64,000 bases of DNA from an uncultured Bacteroidota bacterium (GTDB lineage: Bacteria; Bacteroidota; Bacteroidia; Flavobacteriales; Flavobacteriaceae), in NCBI GenBank assembly GCA_902515565.1, contig CABXVR010000006.1, positions 1-64,000 on the forward strand. Reading direction: 5' to 3'. A program made the position numbers and the translations under genes. Under the pieces are notes generated by a model that saw only the letters and a list, made by a program, of their open reading frames with translations, did no database searches and was not told the origin of the DNA. Each line of letters begins with the position of its first letter. Position 1 is the stretch's first letter. Positions 46,418-55,271 of the stretch are shown one piece after another.

Positions 46418-47602
46418 ATAAAAAAAGAATTTCACAAATATCAGGCTCAGGTAACTCCACATCCTCTAGAAATAGAAGTTAAAAGAGCGGATGGTTGTTA
46501 TATTTATGATATTAATAATAAAAAATATTTAGATTTTATAGCAGGTGTTTCTGCTTGTAGTTTAGGCCATTGCAACCCTGATGTGATTAAAGCAATCAAA
46601 AAACAACTAGACAAATATCTACATGTTATGGTTTATGGTGAATTTATACTTAAACCAGCTGTTGATTTAACTAAATTATTATCTGACCACTTACCGGAAG
46701 AATTAGATTCTACGTACTTAACAAATTCTGGAACTGAAGCAATTGAAGGTGCAATAAAATTAGCAAGAAGATACACAGGAAGAAAAGAAATAATTGGAGC
46801 AAATAATGCCTATCATGGAAGTACATTGGGTGCTCTGACATTAATGGGTAAAATTGAAAACAGAAAACCTTTTGAGCCACTTTTACCAGAGGTCAATTTT
46901 ATAAACTTTAATAACCTAAATGATATAGATAAAATAACATACAGAACTGCTGCAGTAATTTTAGAAACTATTCAGGGTGCAGCAGGATTTATAGAACCTC
47001 ATGATGACTATCTACATTTAGTTAGCGAAAAATGCAAAGAGGTTGGAGCATTACTAATTCTGGATGAAATTCAACCTGGAATAGGACGTACAGGAAAATT
47101 ATTTGGATTTGAAAATTACAATTGCGTACCAGACATAATAGTTACTGGAAAAGGACTTGGTGGTGGTATGCCCATAGGAGCATTTATTAGCTCAAAAAAA
47201 ATTATGAATACTATTAGTAATAACCCAAAATTAGGTCATATTACTACTTTTGGGGGGAACGCTGTTATAGCAGCTTCTGCCTATCAAACACTAAAAATAA
47301 TTACAGAATCAAGTTTAATGAAGCAAACATTAAGCAAAGAGAGTCTTATTAGAAAAAAATTAAAGCATCCTTTAATAAAAGAAATAAGAGGAAAAGGATT
47401 AATGCTAGCCATCATTCTTGAGAGTCCAGAAATAGCTGATAAATTAGTTATTAAGTGTAAAGAAAATGGTCTACTGTTATTTTGGTTATTAATTGAAAAA
47501 AAAGCAGTTAGAATTACACCCCCACTAACAATAAGTGAAAAAGAAATTTTAATAGGATGCAAAATAATTATTGAGCAACTAGAAAATTTAAGTGTTAATT
47601 AA
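46418..47602 (+). CDS. class III aminotransferase with apparent ATA start codon
   Basis: PLP-dependent aminotransferase of ~394 residues (acetylornithine/4-aminobutyrate type). The conserved N-terminus KKEFHKYQAQVTPHPLEIEV, then KYLDFIAGVSACSLGHCNP, is encoded well upstream of the first usual start, a GTG at 46583. In this frame the preceding stop TAA (46412-46414) is the stop of the OstA-like gene, and no ATG, GTG or TTG lies between. The position of the expected Met is ATA at 46418. The PLP-binding Lys is in TGKGLGGGMPIG. Beginning at GTG would remove 55 conserved residues. It may use AUA, or carry a start-codon mutation or a sequence error. Confidence 0.85.
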   Translation: MKKEFHKYQAQVTPHPLEIEVKRADGCYIYDINNKKYLDFIAGVSACSLGHCNPDVIKAIKKQLDKYLHVMVYGEFILKPAVDLTKLLSDHLPEELDSTYLTNSGTEAIEGAIKLARRYTGRKEIIGANNAYHGSTLGALTLMGKIENRKPFEPLLPEVNFINFNNLNDIDKITYRTAAVILETIQGAAGFIEPHDDYLHLVSEKCKEVGALLILDEIQPGIGRTGKLFGFENYNCVPDIIVTGKGLGGGMPIGAFISSKKIMNTISNNPKLGHITTFGGNAVIAASAYQTLKIITESSLMKQTLSKESLIRKKLKHPLIKEIRGKGLMLAIILESPEIADKLVIKCKENGLLLFWLLIEKKAVRITPPLTISEKEILIGCKIIIEQLENLSVN

Positions 47603-47651
47603 TTTGTTATAAATAAAACAATAAAAACAACTAATTAATAACATTCTGTAT

Positions 47652-47659
47652 TAATTTTG
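47652..47659 (+). promoter_or_regulatory. -7 promoter box TAATTTTG before the TPR gene
   Basis: Exact match to TAnnTTTG, 23 bases before the ATG of the TPR gene, in an 80-base gap. It could start a transcript that runs on through the DUF368 pair and aroE. Confidence 0.4.
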
Positions 47660-47682
47660 ATTAAATCAACAAATTGATTTTT

Positions 47683-49065
47683 ATGGAATATGAAGAATTT
47701 GAAAACAATAAAAACCTTTCACTTACAAGGTTTGAAAAAATGTTAAAAACGAATAGAGTTCTATTTTTTGATTCAAATGAATTTGAAAATATTATTTCAT
47801 ATTACTTAGAAAATGGAAAAATTAATTTTGCAAAAAAAGCTATTAAATTAGGTTTAGAGCAACATCCAGACTCATCAAATTTAGCTCTATTTGAAATTGA
47901 AATTTTAATATTTGAGAACAAACTTGATAATGCTGAAAAATTATTAGAAGGTTTAATATTGTCTGAACCCTCAAATGAAGAAATTTACATTCAAAAAGCT
48001 AACATATATTCAAAGAAAAAACTTCACAAAAAAGCAATACTCTGCCTAAAAAAAATATTAGATTTTAATACAGACAATCCTGAGGTATATTCCCTTATTG
48101 GAGTAGAATATTTATTTTTGGAAGATTTTGAAAATGCAAAAAACAATTTCATAAAATGCCTTAACTATGATGACTCAGATTATAGTGCATTATATAATAT
48201 TGTCTACTGTTTTGAAATCTTAGAACAAAACGATAAAGCAATTGATTATTTGAATACATATTTAAATTCTAATCCATATTGCGAAGTAGCTTGGCATCAG
48301 CTTGGAAAACAATACTTAATATTTAAAAACTACCTCAAAGCTATATCAGCGTTTGATTTTGCTATAATTTCAGATGAATATTTTGTTGGTGCATATATAG
48401 AAAAAGGTAGAGCACTAGAAAAAATCAACAAATATAATGAAGCGATAGAGAATTATAAGTTAATTATTGCTCTAAAAGACGAGTCTAGCTACCCTTTACT
48501 GAGAATGGGTATTTGTTATGACAAAATAGGTAACCATAAAAAAGCATTACAAAGCCTCAACGAGTGTGTTCAAGTTGATCCTCAATTAAATAAAGCATGG
48601 TATCTATTAGCTGAAATTTATTATAAAAATCAAAAATATAATAGTGCAATATTAAGTATAAAAAAGTCTATAGATATAAATTCAGAAAATGAGAATTATT
48701 GGAAATTATATGCAAAAATTAATATTGGTCTAAAACTCTATGAAGAGGCAAACATAGGTTTCCAAAAAATCATAGAATTAGGGGAAGCGGATGAAAGTAT
48801 ATGGATTGCCAAAACAGATGTGCTGATAAAATTAGGCGAATACAATCATGCAATTGATATATTAGAAAAATGCTATGAACTTCTTGACGATAAATCAATA
48901 ATACTATACCGATTTTCAGGAATTTATTTTTTGCAAAATAAAATTGAAGATGGTATAGTACAGTTAAAAAAAGCTTTATCAATCAATAAAGAAAATAAAT
49001 ATATTTTTAAAGAGTTGTTTGGTACTATATCTAAATACAAATACCTTGAAAACCTACTAAAATAA
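47683..49065 (+). CDS. tetratricopeptide repeat protein
   Basis: A 460-residue protein made almost wholly of TPR helices (about 11 repeats), such as SEPSNEEIYIQKANIYSKKK, NPEVYSLIGVEYLFLEDFEN and KAWYLLAEIYYKNQKYNSAI. No signal peptide or membrane helix is seen, so it is cytoplasmic and acts as a scaffold with unknown partners. The ATG giving MEYEEFENNK is preferred; a TTG nine bases upstream would add MIF. A similar protein sits before DUF368 genes in other flavobacteria. Confidence 0.86.
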   Translation: MEYEEFENNKNLSLTRFEKMLKTNRVLFFDSNEFENIISYYLENGKINFAKKAIKLGLEQHPDSSNLALFEIEILIFENKLDNAEKLLEGLILSEPSNEEIYIQKANIYSKKKLHKKAILCLKKILDFNTDNPEVYSLIGVEYLFLEDFENAKNNFIKCLNYDDSDYSALYNIVYCFEILEQNDKAIDYLNTYLNSNPYCEVAWHQLGKQYLIFKNYLKAISAFDFAIISDEYFVGAYIEKGRALEKINKYNEAIENYKLIIALKDESSYPLLRMGICYDKIGNHKKALQSLNECVQVDPQLNKAWYLLAEIYYKNQKYNSAILSIKKSIDINSENENYWKLYAKINIGLKLYEEANIGFQKIIELGEADESIWIAKTDVLIKLGEYNHAIDILEKCYELLDDKSIILYRFSGIYFLQNKIEDGIVQLKKALSINKENKYIFKELFGTISKYKYLENLLK

Positions 49066-49082
49066 AAATTTAACGACTAATA

Positions 49083-49988
49083 ATGAATAGTAAATCTTCA
49101 GAAAATATTAAATTATATTTCAAAGGTATGGCTATGGGTATAGCTGATGCGTTTCCTGGGATATCTGGAGGTACCATGGCTTTAATTCTTGGGGTTTATA
49201 AAGAACTTGTAAACTCAATTAGTATTATAAATTTTTCATTATTTAAAACTTTAAAAAAAGAAGGTTTAAGAGAGTTTTGGAAAAAATTAAATGGTACTTT
49301 TTTAGTAATACTATTTTCTGGAATTATATCTAGCTTGGTAGTTTTTATGAACCTTGCTAGCTTTTTAATCGATAATTTTCCAATTTTAATTTGGTCTTTT
49401 TTTCTTGGACTCGTTTCTGCTAGTATCTATATTATTTTAAAACCAACTGATTTATTTGATTTTAATAACAAAACTAAGCATATATTAAAGAACTGGTTTT
49501 TATTAATTTCAAGTTTTTATGTTTCATACTTACTAACAAGTTTACCAGAAATAAACAACTTAAATGAAAATATATTATTTATATTTTTTGCAGGATTCAT
49601 AGCTAGCTGTGCTATGATTTTACCGGGTATTTCTGGATCTTACATTTTGGTAATACTTGGGTTGTACAAAACCATGAGTAAAGCATTAATAAATGTAGAA
49701 TTAGATAAAATTGTAATCTTTGGATTTGGAGTGATATTAGGTTTAACATCATTTAGTAAGGTGGTTAAATGGGGTTTTGATAAATTTCCAAATAAAATTT
49801 TAATTATGATGACGGGTTTAATAATTGGATCTATTCATAAACTATGGCCTTGGAAATTAAATGAAATAAATGTTCTTCCTAAAAATTATTCTGAGTACAA
49901 TTACCTACTCGAATCAATTGTATTATTTATAATTGGATTTTTCTTAATTTTCTTGCTAGAAAAAAAACAACAATTATCAAAATATTGA
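49083..49988 (+). CDS. DUF368 membrane protein, copy 1 (PopT-like)
   Basis: Polytopic membrane protein of 301 residues with about nine hydrophobic segments. The family signature appears twice, as expected of an inverted repeat: KGMAMGIADAFPGISGGTMA near the start and CAMILPGISGSYILVILG in the middle. DUF368 proteins of the PopT type move undecaprenyl phosphate back across the inner membrane for reuse in cell-wall synthesis (established for characterised members). Its stop overlaps the TTG start of a second copy. Confidence 0.88.
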   Translation: MNSKSSENIKLYFKGMAMGIADAFPGISGGTMALILGVYKELVNSISIINFSLFKTLKKEGLREFWKKLNGTFLVILFSGIISSLVVFMNLASFLIDNFPILIWSFFLGLVSASIYIILKPTDLFDFNNKTKHILKNWFLLISSFYVSYLLTSLPEINNLNENILFIFFAGFIASCAMILPGISGSYILVILGLYKTMSKALINVELDKIVIFGFGVILGLTSFSKVVKWGFDKFPNKILIMMTGLIIGSIHKLWPWKLNEINVLPKNYSEYNYLLESIVLFIIGFFLIFLLEKKQQLSKY

Positions 49989-50938
49989 AAAAAACTAATC
50001 GAATTAAAGATAACCTAATATTAATCCTTAATGGTATTATTATGGGGACTGCCAACAAAATCCCTGGTATTTCTGGTGGAGTTATAGCTTTGGCACTAAA
50101 TTTTTATGACGAATTATTAAATTCAATGAAAAATATAAACATTAAACATCTATTAAGATTTAAATTTAAAAATGCTTTTAAAGATTCAAATACATCTTTG
50201 CTATTATATATTTGCTTAGGAATAGTAATTAGTTATTTTTCTACATCAAAATTGTTAGATTTTTTATTAGATAAATATGAATTATTTGTTTGGAGTTTAT
50301 TTTTTGGACTTGTAATTGGTACAATTATTCATTTAAAACATAAAATAAGCAATTGGAACAAAAAGTCTATTTCTTTAATTTTGATTGGCATAATTACTGG
50401 ATTACTCATAAGTTATATCGATCCTTTGACAGAAAACACCAACTTATTATTTGTATTCATATGTGGTATTTTAAGTATATGCGGTATGATAATTCCTGGA
50501 CTATCTGGTTCATTTTTATTGATAATACTAGGAAACTATGTGTTATTACTAGTAGATAGTGTAAATGTACTGTTTGATGCTATTTCATCTATTATTGTTG
50601 GAGATTTAGAATTTATGCAAAGCTCCTATACAGTAAGCAGATTAAAAATAATAGCTGTATTCACTCTTGGCTCTGTAACAGGGCTAGTTGTATTATCGAA
50701 AGTTATGTCAATACTTCTAACAAAATTTAATGAAACTATCCAATCAATAATATTTGGCTTTATAATTGGATCTTTAGGAGTGTTGTGGCCTTGGAAAACT
50801 ACAAATCCAGAAAATTTAAATATAACTCGTTATATCCCAGAAATAAATAACAGTTTTCTTATAGCAATTTCACACATTATAATCGGCACTATAATTGTAC
50901 TTATATTAAGTAAATATGAAAGACCAAAAGCAAAATAA
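49985..50938 (+). CDS. DUF368 membrane protein, copy 2 (PopT-like)
   Basis: A second DUF368 protein of 317 residues, with LNGIIMGTANKIPGISGGVI at the N-terminus and CGMIIPGLSGSFLLIILGNY in the middle. It starts at TTG, overlapping the first copy's stop, which gives MKKTNRIKDNL before the first membrane segment. The two copies are diverged from each other outside the signature, so the duplication is old. It overlaps aroE by 23 bases. One may have a changed substrate, or the two may form a heterodimer. Confidence 0.88.
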   Translation: MKKTNRIKDNLILILNGIIMGTANKIPGISGGVIALALNFYDELLNSMKNINIKHLLRFKFKNAFKDSNTSLLLYICLGIVISYFSTSKLLDFLLDKYELFVWSLFFGLVIGTIIHLKHKISNWNKKSISLILIGIITGLLISYIDPLTENTNLLFVFICGILSICGMIIPGLSGSFLLIILGNYVLLLVDSVNVLFDAISSIIVGDLEFMQSSYTVSRLKIIAVFTLGSVTGLVVLSKVMSILLTKFNETIQSIIFGFIIGSLGVLWPWKTTNPENLNITRYIPEINNSFLIAISHIIIGTIIVLILSKYERPKAK

Positions 50939-51665
50939 AATATATGGGCTAATTGGTAAAAACATCAATTATTCTTTTTCAAAAAAATTTTTTAATAACA
51001 AATTTGAGAATGAAAAAATAAATGCTACATATAAAAATTTTGATATTAAAAAAATTGAAGAGTTTAAGACCCTTGTTAATAAATACAATATTTCTGGATT
51101 AAATATTACTATTCCTTACAAAGAATCTATAATAAATCAATTAGATTATGTTGATCCAGTTGCAAAAGAAATTGGAGCAGTCAATACAATAAAATTTCAT
51201 AATAATATATTAAGTGGCTATAATACAGACTATTTAGGTTTTTATACATCTATTAAAAATATTGTCAATTCAAATACAAAAGCTCTTATTTTAGGAAGCG
51301 GAGGAGCTTCAAAGGCAATAGCATACACATTAAAAATATTAAAAATTAAATATGTGTTTGTATCAAGGTCAAAAAAAAATAAAGACCAAATAAATTATAA
51401 TGAAATAAGTAAGGAGATAATTAATAAACATAATTTGATAATTAATTGCACCCCTGTTGGAACTTACCCTGATATAGATCAAATTCCTAAAATTCCAATT
51501 GGTTTAATAAGCAACAAACATATAGTCTATGATTTAATTTATAATCCATCAAAATCTCTTTTACTAAAAAGGTGTGAAGAAAATGGAGCTACAATAATTA
51601 ATGGCTATCAAATGTTAGAAAATCAAGCAATGGAATCATGGAAAATTTGGAATTCAAAACACTAA
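50916..51665 (+). CDS. aroE: shikimate dehydrogenase
   Basis: NADPH-dependent step of aromatic amino-acid synthesis, 249 residues. The substrate-binding NYSFSKKF, catalytic Lys in NITIPYKE and Asp in GYNTDYLGF are all present, as is the NADP loop GSGGASKAIA. It is the last gene of the plus-strand run and its stop overlaps the stop of the convergent mazG gene. Confidence 0.93.
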   Translation: MKDQKQNKIYGLIGKNINYSFSKKFFNNKFENEKINATYKNFDIKKIEEFKTLVNKYNISGLNITIPYKESIINQLDYVDPVAKEIGAVNTIKFHNNILSGYNTDYLGFYTSIKNIVNSNTKALILGSGGASKAIAYTLKILKIKYVFVSRSKKNKDQINYNEISKEIINKHNLIINCTPVGTYPDIDQIPKIPIGLISNKHIVYDLIYNPSKSLLLKRCEENGATIINGYQMLENQAMESWKIWNSKH

Positions 51666-52435
51666 AAAATCTTAGCATCATCCCAATATTTTTTTAGTTC
51701 AACTGAAGTCATTTTAGAAATTGGTTTGTTTAATTTGTCTGCAATTTTTTCTATATAATTAAATCTATTAATAAATTTAATATTTGTTTTTTCTAAAGCT
51801 TTTACTGGATTAATTTTATTGTAGGTAGCATAATTAACTAAGGAAAATAATATATCTCCAAACTCATCTTCCATTAAATCTAAATTAGATTTTGATAATT
51901 CTAATTTAAATTCTCTAATTTCTTCAATTACTTTATCTAAAACATCATGCTTATTATCCCATTTAAATCCCATTCCAGAAGCTTTCTCTTGAATCCTCAT
52001 AGCTTTTATTAAAGACGGTAAGCTTTTGGGTACTCCACTTAATGCTCCCTTATTATGCTCATTTTTCTTAATAATTTCCCAATTCTTCTTAACCTCTTCA
52101 ATATTATCTAGTTTGACATCACTATAGATGTGTGGATGTCGATGAATTAACTTATCACAGATACCATTGATAACGTCATTTATATCAAAATGTTTTTTTT
52201 CACTTGCAATTTTAGAATAAAAAACTATATGAAGTAGTAAATCACCTAATTCATTTTTTATTTCATTAATTTCATTTGATAAAATAGCTTCTGATAATTC
52301 ATATGTTTCTTCAATAGTTAAATGCCTCAAAGATTCCATTGTTTGTTCCTTATCCCACGGACATTCATTCCTCAATCGATTCATGATTTCTAATAACCTA
52401 TTAAAAGAGGATATATCTTTATGTATATTTTTCAC
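51662..52435 (-). CDS. mazG: nucleoside triphosphate pyrophosphohydrolase MazG
   Basis: House-cleaning NTP pyrophosphatase with two MazG domains in tandem, 257 residues. The first has EETYELSEAI and NELGDLLLHIVFYSKIA, the second EIREFKLELS and EDEFGDILFSLVNYA, giving both metal-binding EExxE/ExxD sets. The first part, CPWDKEQTMESLR, is the standard N-terminus. It follows the subtilase gene by three bases. Confidence 0.95.
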   Translation of the reverse strand: MKNIHKDISSFNRLLEIMNRLRNECPWDKEQTMESLRHLTIEETYELSEAILSNEINEIKNELGDLLLHIVFYSKIASEKKHFDINDVINGICDKLIHRHPHIYSDVKLDNIEEVKKNWEIIKKNEHNKGALSGVPKSLPSLIKAMRIQEKASGMGFKWDNKHDVLDKVIEEIREFKLELSKSNLDLMEDEFGDILFSLVNYATYNKINPVKALEKTNIKFINRFNYIEKIADKLNKPISKMTSVELKKYWDDAKIF

Positions 52436-52438
52436 TAA

Positions 52439-54043
52439 TTATTTTTTTATAATTCTTTTTAATACTGATTTGTCTTCACCATCAATTGAATATGAAATTT
52501 TGATTAAATATATTCCTTTTGAAAACATATTTGTATTGATTATTGATCTAGGGTTAGTAAAATATTTGGAAAAAGTTAGTTTTCCATTAATATCAAATAT
52601 ATCAATATGAAAATTAGAAATATTCCATTGTGAAATTATATTTAAATAGTTTATAACTGGGTTAGGGTAAACAATAAAATTATCTAAAACTAAATTTGAA
52701 GCAAACTCATAAGCAGTATGTAAATTCGGAATACCGTAACCTAATTGATAATCTGGATTATTAAATTGAGAGGAAGATTCTCTTATTATATTCATTATTT
52801 CATTTGCTGATAATCTAGGATAAGCTTGCATTAAACAAGCAATGGCACCTGCCATAATTGGAGAACTAAAGGAAGTTCCACTATTACTTACTATTTGATC
52901 ATATATATTTATTACTTTACTTTGATAACCTTGTGCGACTACATCTGGCTTAATACTTGGTTGTATATCGCTACCTTGAGAACTAAATGATGCGTAAAGT
53001 CCCTCAGAATCTACAGCCCCAATTGATAATACTCCTTGTGAATCTGCAGGTGCAATAATTCCATTTATAGATGAATTTCCAGCAGAATTGACAAGTAAAA
53101 TACCTTTTTTAGAAGCAATATTTGCTCCTCTTGTTATAAATGTTGTGTATCCATTCATATCAAGTTGATTATGACTATAATTTGAATTATCATATCCTTT
53201 ATAACCAAGGGAAGTATTTATTATATCTACCCCTAAACTATCAGCAACCTCAACAGCTTCGACCCAATAACATTCTTCAACTGGAGTTTCAGATGAAACA
53301 TCTTCAGTACGAAAAAGATAAAAAGAAGCATCAGGTGCTGTTCCTACATATTCATCCTGAACAAATCCAGCTATAGTGCTTAAAACTTTTGTACCATGTG
53401 AGTTTCCTTGATATTGATAGATATTTTCAGTGTTCAAAACAAAATCATAGGTGTATAATATTTTACCAGAGTCTCGTAATCTAGAAAAAGAGCTCATAGA
53501 ATTCACATTTACAAATCCAGCATCAATAACTGCCATATTAATTCCATTTCCTGTGTATTGACTATCATGTAAAAAATCTAAGCTTAGCATTTCAATTTGA
53601 TTCGTTGTAGATCCGTAATCTATAGTTTTTTCAAAAAAAAGATTATCATATATGTTTCGAACATTTAAGTTTTTATTTGTGTTTAGAGATTTATTAGCAA
53701 ATACTACATTATCTACAAAACTTAAATCAAATAAATCGTTTAACAAATCTAAATCTGCCTCTACATATATACAATTTAACCACTTGGATTTAGCTAAAAT
53801 CGAAATATTATCAATGCCTTGAATTATCTGTAAATAATCTTGATTGACTGGTACATCGTCATAATCAATAGTAATACCTTTAGCTTGTTTTTTAAAAATT
53901 GAATGTTCAGTTAAAATTAATCTTGGATTACTAATAAAATATTCTACATTTTTTTTGTCTTTAAAGTAGACCCAAGCATATTCTTGTTGACAAAGAATGA
54001 CATTAGAATATAAAGAGATAAAAAAAACGAGTAAATACTTCAT
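52439..54043 (-). CDS. S8 subtilase with T9SS C-terminal sorting domain
   Basis: Secreted subtilisin-like protease, 534 residues. A signal peptide (ending VILCQ) leads to a propeptide (~20-150) and the S8 domain with Asp174 (AVIDAG), His216 (GNSHGTKV), the oxyanion Asn323 (SAGNSS) and Ser391 (SGTSFSSP). The last ~80 residues begin DNFIVYPNPVINYLNI and end in SKGIYLIKI and KRIIKK, the type A sorting signal of the type IX secretion system. It is therefore expected at the cell surface or outside. It lies between mnmA and mazG. Confidence 0.92.
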   Translation of the reverse strand: MKYLLVFFISLYSNVILCQQEYAWVYFKDKKNVEYFISNPRLILTEHSIFKKQAKGITIDYDDVPVNQDYLQIIQGIDNISILAKSKWLNCIYVEADLDLLNDLFDLSFVDNVVFANKSLNTNKNLNVRNIYDNLFFEKTIDYGSTTNQIEMLSLDFLHDSQYTGNGINMAVIDAGFVNVNSMSSFSRLRDSGKILYTYDFVLNTENIYQYQGNSHGTKVLSTIAGFVQDEYVGTAPDASFYLFRTEDVSSETPVEECYWVEAVEVADSLGVDIINTSLGYKGYDNSNYSHNQLDMNGYTTFITRGANIASKKGILLVNSAGNSSINGIIAPADSQGVLSIGAVDSEGLYASFSSQGSDIQPSIKPDVVAQGYQSKVINIYDQIVSNSGTSFSSPIMAGAIACLMQAYPRLSANEIMNIIRESSSQFNNPDYQLGYGIPNLHTAYEFASNLVLDNFIVYPNPVINYLNIISQWNISNFHIDIFDINGKLTFSKYFTNPRSIINTNMFSKGIYLIKISYSIDGEDKSVLKRIIKK

Positions 54044-54047
54044 AATA

Positions 54048-55223
54048 TTAAGAAATTACCCCAGAGCCAAGTAACTCTTTATTTGAATACCAGGCAACAA
54101 ATTGACCTTCAGTTATTGCAGATTGTGGAGTCTCAAATTCTACATAAAGACCCTGAATTGTCTTTATTAAAGTAGCATTCTGCAGGGATTGTCTATACCT
54201 AATTCTTGCTTTAACATTCATTGTTTCACCAATTTTTATTGATAAATCTGTCCTTAACCAATGTTCATCTGATTTATTAATAAACAGTTTATTCCTTAGT
54301 AAACCAGGGTGATCACTACCCTCACCAACATATATTATATTCTTTTCAACATCTGTATCAATTACAAATAATGGTTTTTCATAACCTCCAACTCCTAATC
54401 CTTTTCTTTGACCTTTTGTAAAATAATATGCTCCTTGATGATTACCAATAAATTTACCATCGGACTCATCATATAAAATAGGTGAAGATGATTTCTCAAC
54501 GTCATTATTTTTAAAATCAATTGGATAATATTTAGAACTATCTCTTTTAATTTCAATAATTTTACCTGTCTTGGGTTTTAACTTTTGCTTTAAAAAATCT
54601 GGTAATTTTACTTTACCAATAAAACATAAACCTTGTGAATCTTTTTTATTTGCAGTTATCAAATTTAATTTAGAGGCGATCTCTCTAACTTCTTTTTTAG
54701 TTAAGTCACCCAGAGGAAATAACGTGTTAGATAACTGCTCTTGAGATAATTGACATAAAAAATATGACTGATCTTTTACTACATCTTTTGCATTAACTAA
54801 CTTAAATATATTTTTATTATTAATTATTTCCGTTTCTTTCTTACAATAATGCCCAGTTGCAACCATATCAGCACCAATACTATTAGCAATTTTTAAAAAT
54901 ACATCAAATTTAATTTCTCTGTTGCAAAGAATATCTGGATTTGGAGTTCTACCATTTTTATACTCATTAAACATGTATTCAATGATTTTTTCATTGTACT
55001 CTTTACTTAAGTCGATAGTTTGAAAAGGAATATTTAATTTTTCAGCAACAATCATAGCATCGTTACTATCCTCTAACCAAGGGCACTCATTAGAAACTGT
55101 AACAGTATCGTCGTGCCAATTTTTCATAAATAAGCCTATAACATCATAACCTTGCTCTTTTAATAAATAAGCAGCTACGCTAGAGTCAACTCCACCAGAA
55201 AGTCCAACAACAACTTTTTGCAT
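54048..55223 (-). CDS. mnmA: tRNA-specific 2-thiouridylase MnmA
   Basis: Thiolates U34 in tRNAs for Lys, Glu and Gln. The 391 residues contain the ATP-pyrophosphatase loop [12 protein letters not shown] (7-18) and the two catalytic cysteines, Cys100 (NPDILCNRE) and Cys200 (SQGLCFIGK). A C-terminal beta domain with AKAR-like [11 protein letters not shown] follows. The gene starts 48 bases after the yidC stop. Confidence 0.95.
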   Translation of the reverse strand: MQKVVVGLSGGVDSSVAAYLLKEQGYDVIGLFMKNWHDDTVTVSNECPWLEDSNDAMIVAEKLNIPFQTIDLSKEYNEKIIEYMFNEYKNGRTPNPDILCNREIKFDVFLKIANSIGADMVATGHYCKKETEIINNKNIFKLVNAKDVVKDQSYFLCQLSQEQLSNTLFPLGDLTKKEVREIASKLNLITANKKDSQGLCFIGKVKLPDFLKQKLKPKTGKIIEIKRDSSKYYPIDFKNNDVEKSSSPILYDESDGKFIGNHQGAYYFTKGQRKGLGVGGYEKPLFVIDTDVEKNIIYVGEGSDHPGLLRNKLFINKSDEHWLRTDLSIKIGETMNVKARIRYRQSLQNATLIKTIQGLYVEFETPQSAITEGQFVAWYSNKELLGSGVIS

Positions 55224-55271
55224 AAGATAAATTTACTAATAATACAGCTTTAAAACTGTAAGAAAATATTA

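Noticed and set aside
46583-47602. GTG at 46583 as the start of the aminotransferase
   Set aside because: The 55 codons upstream in the same frame encode the conserved N-terminus of the family, so this start would give a truncated enzyme.
55244-55259. Near-palindrome ACAGCTTTAAAACTGT between yidC and mnmA
   Set aside because: It has an internal mismatch and a weak A/T centre, without a terminator-like T tract; chance is likely in such AT-rich DNA.
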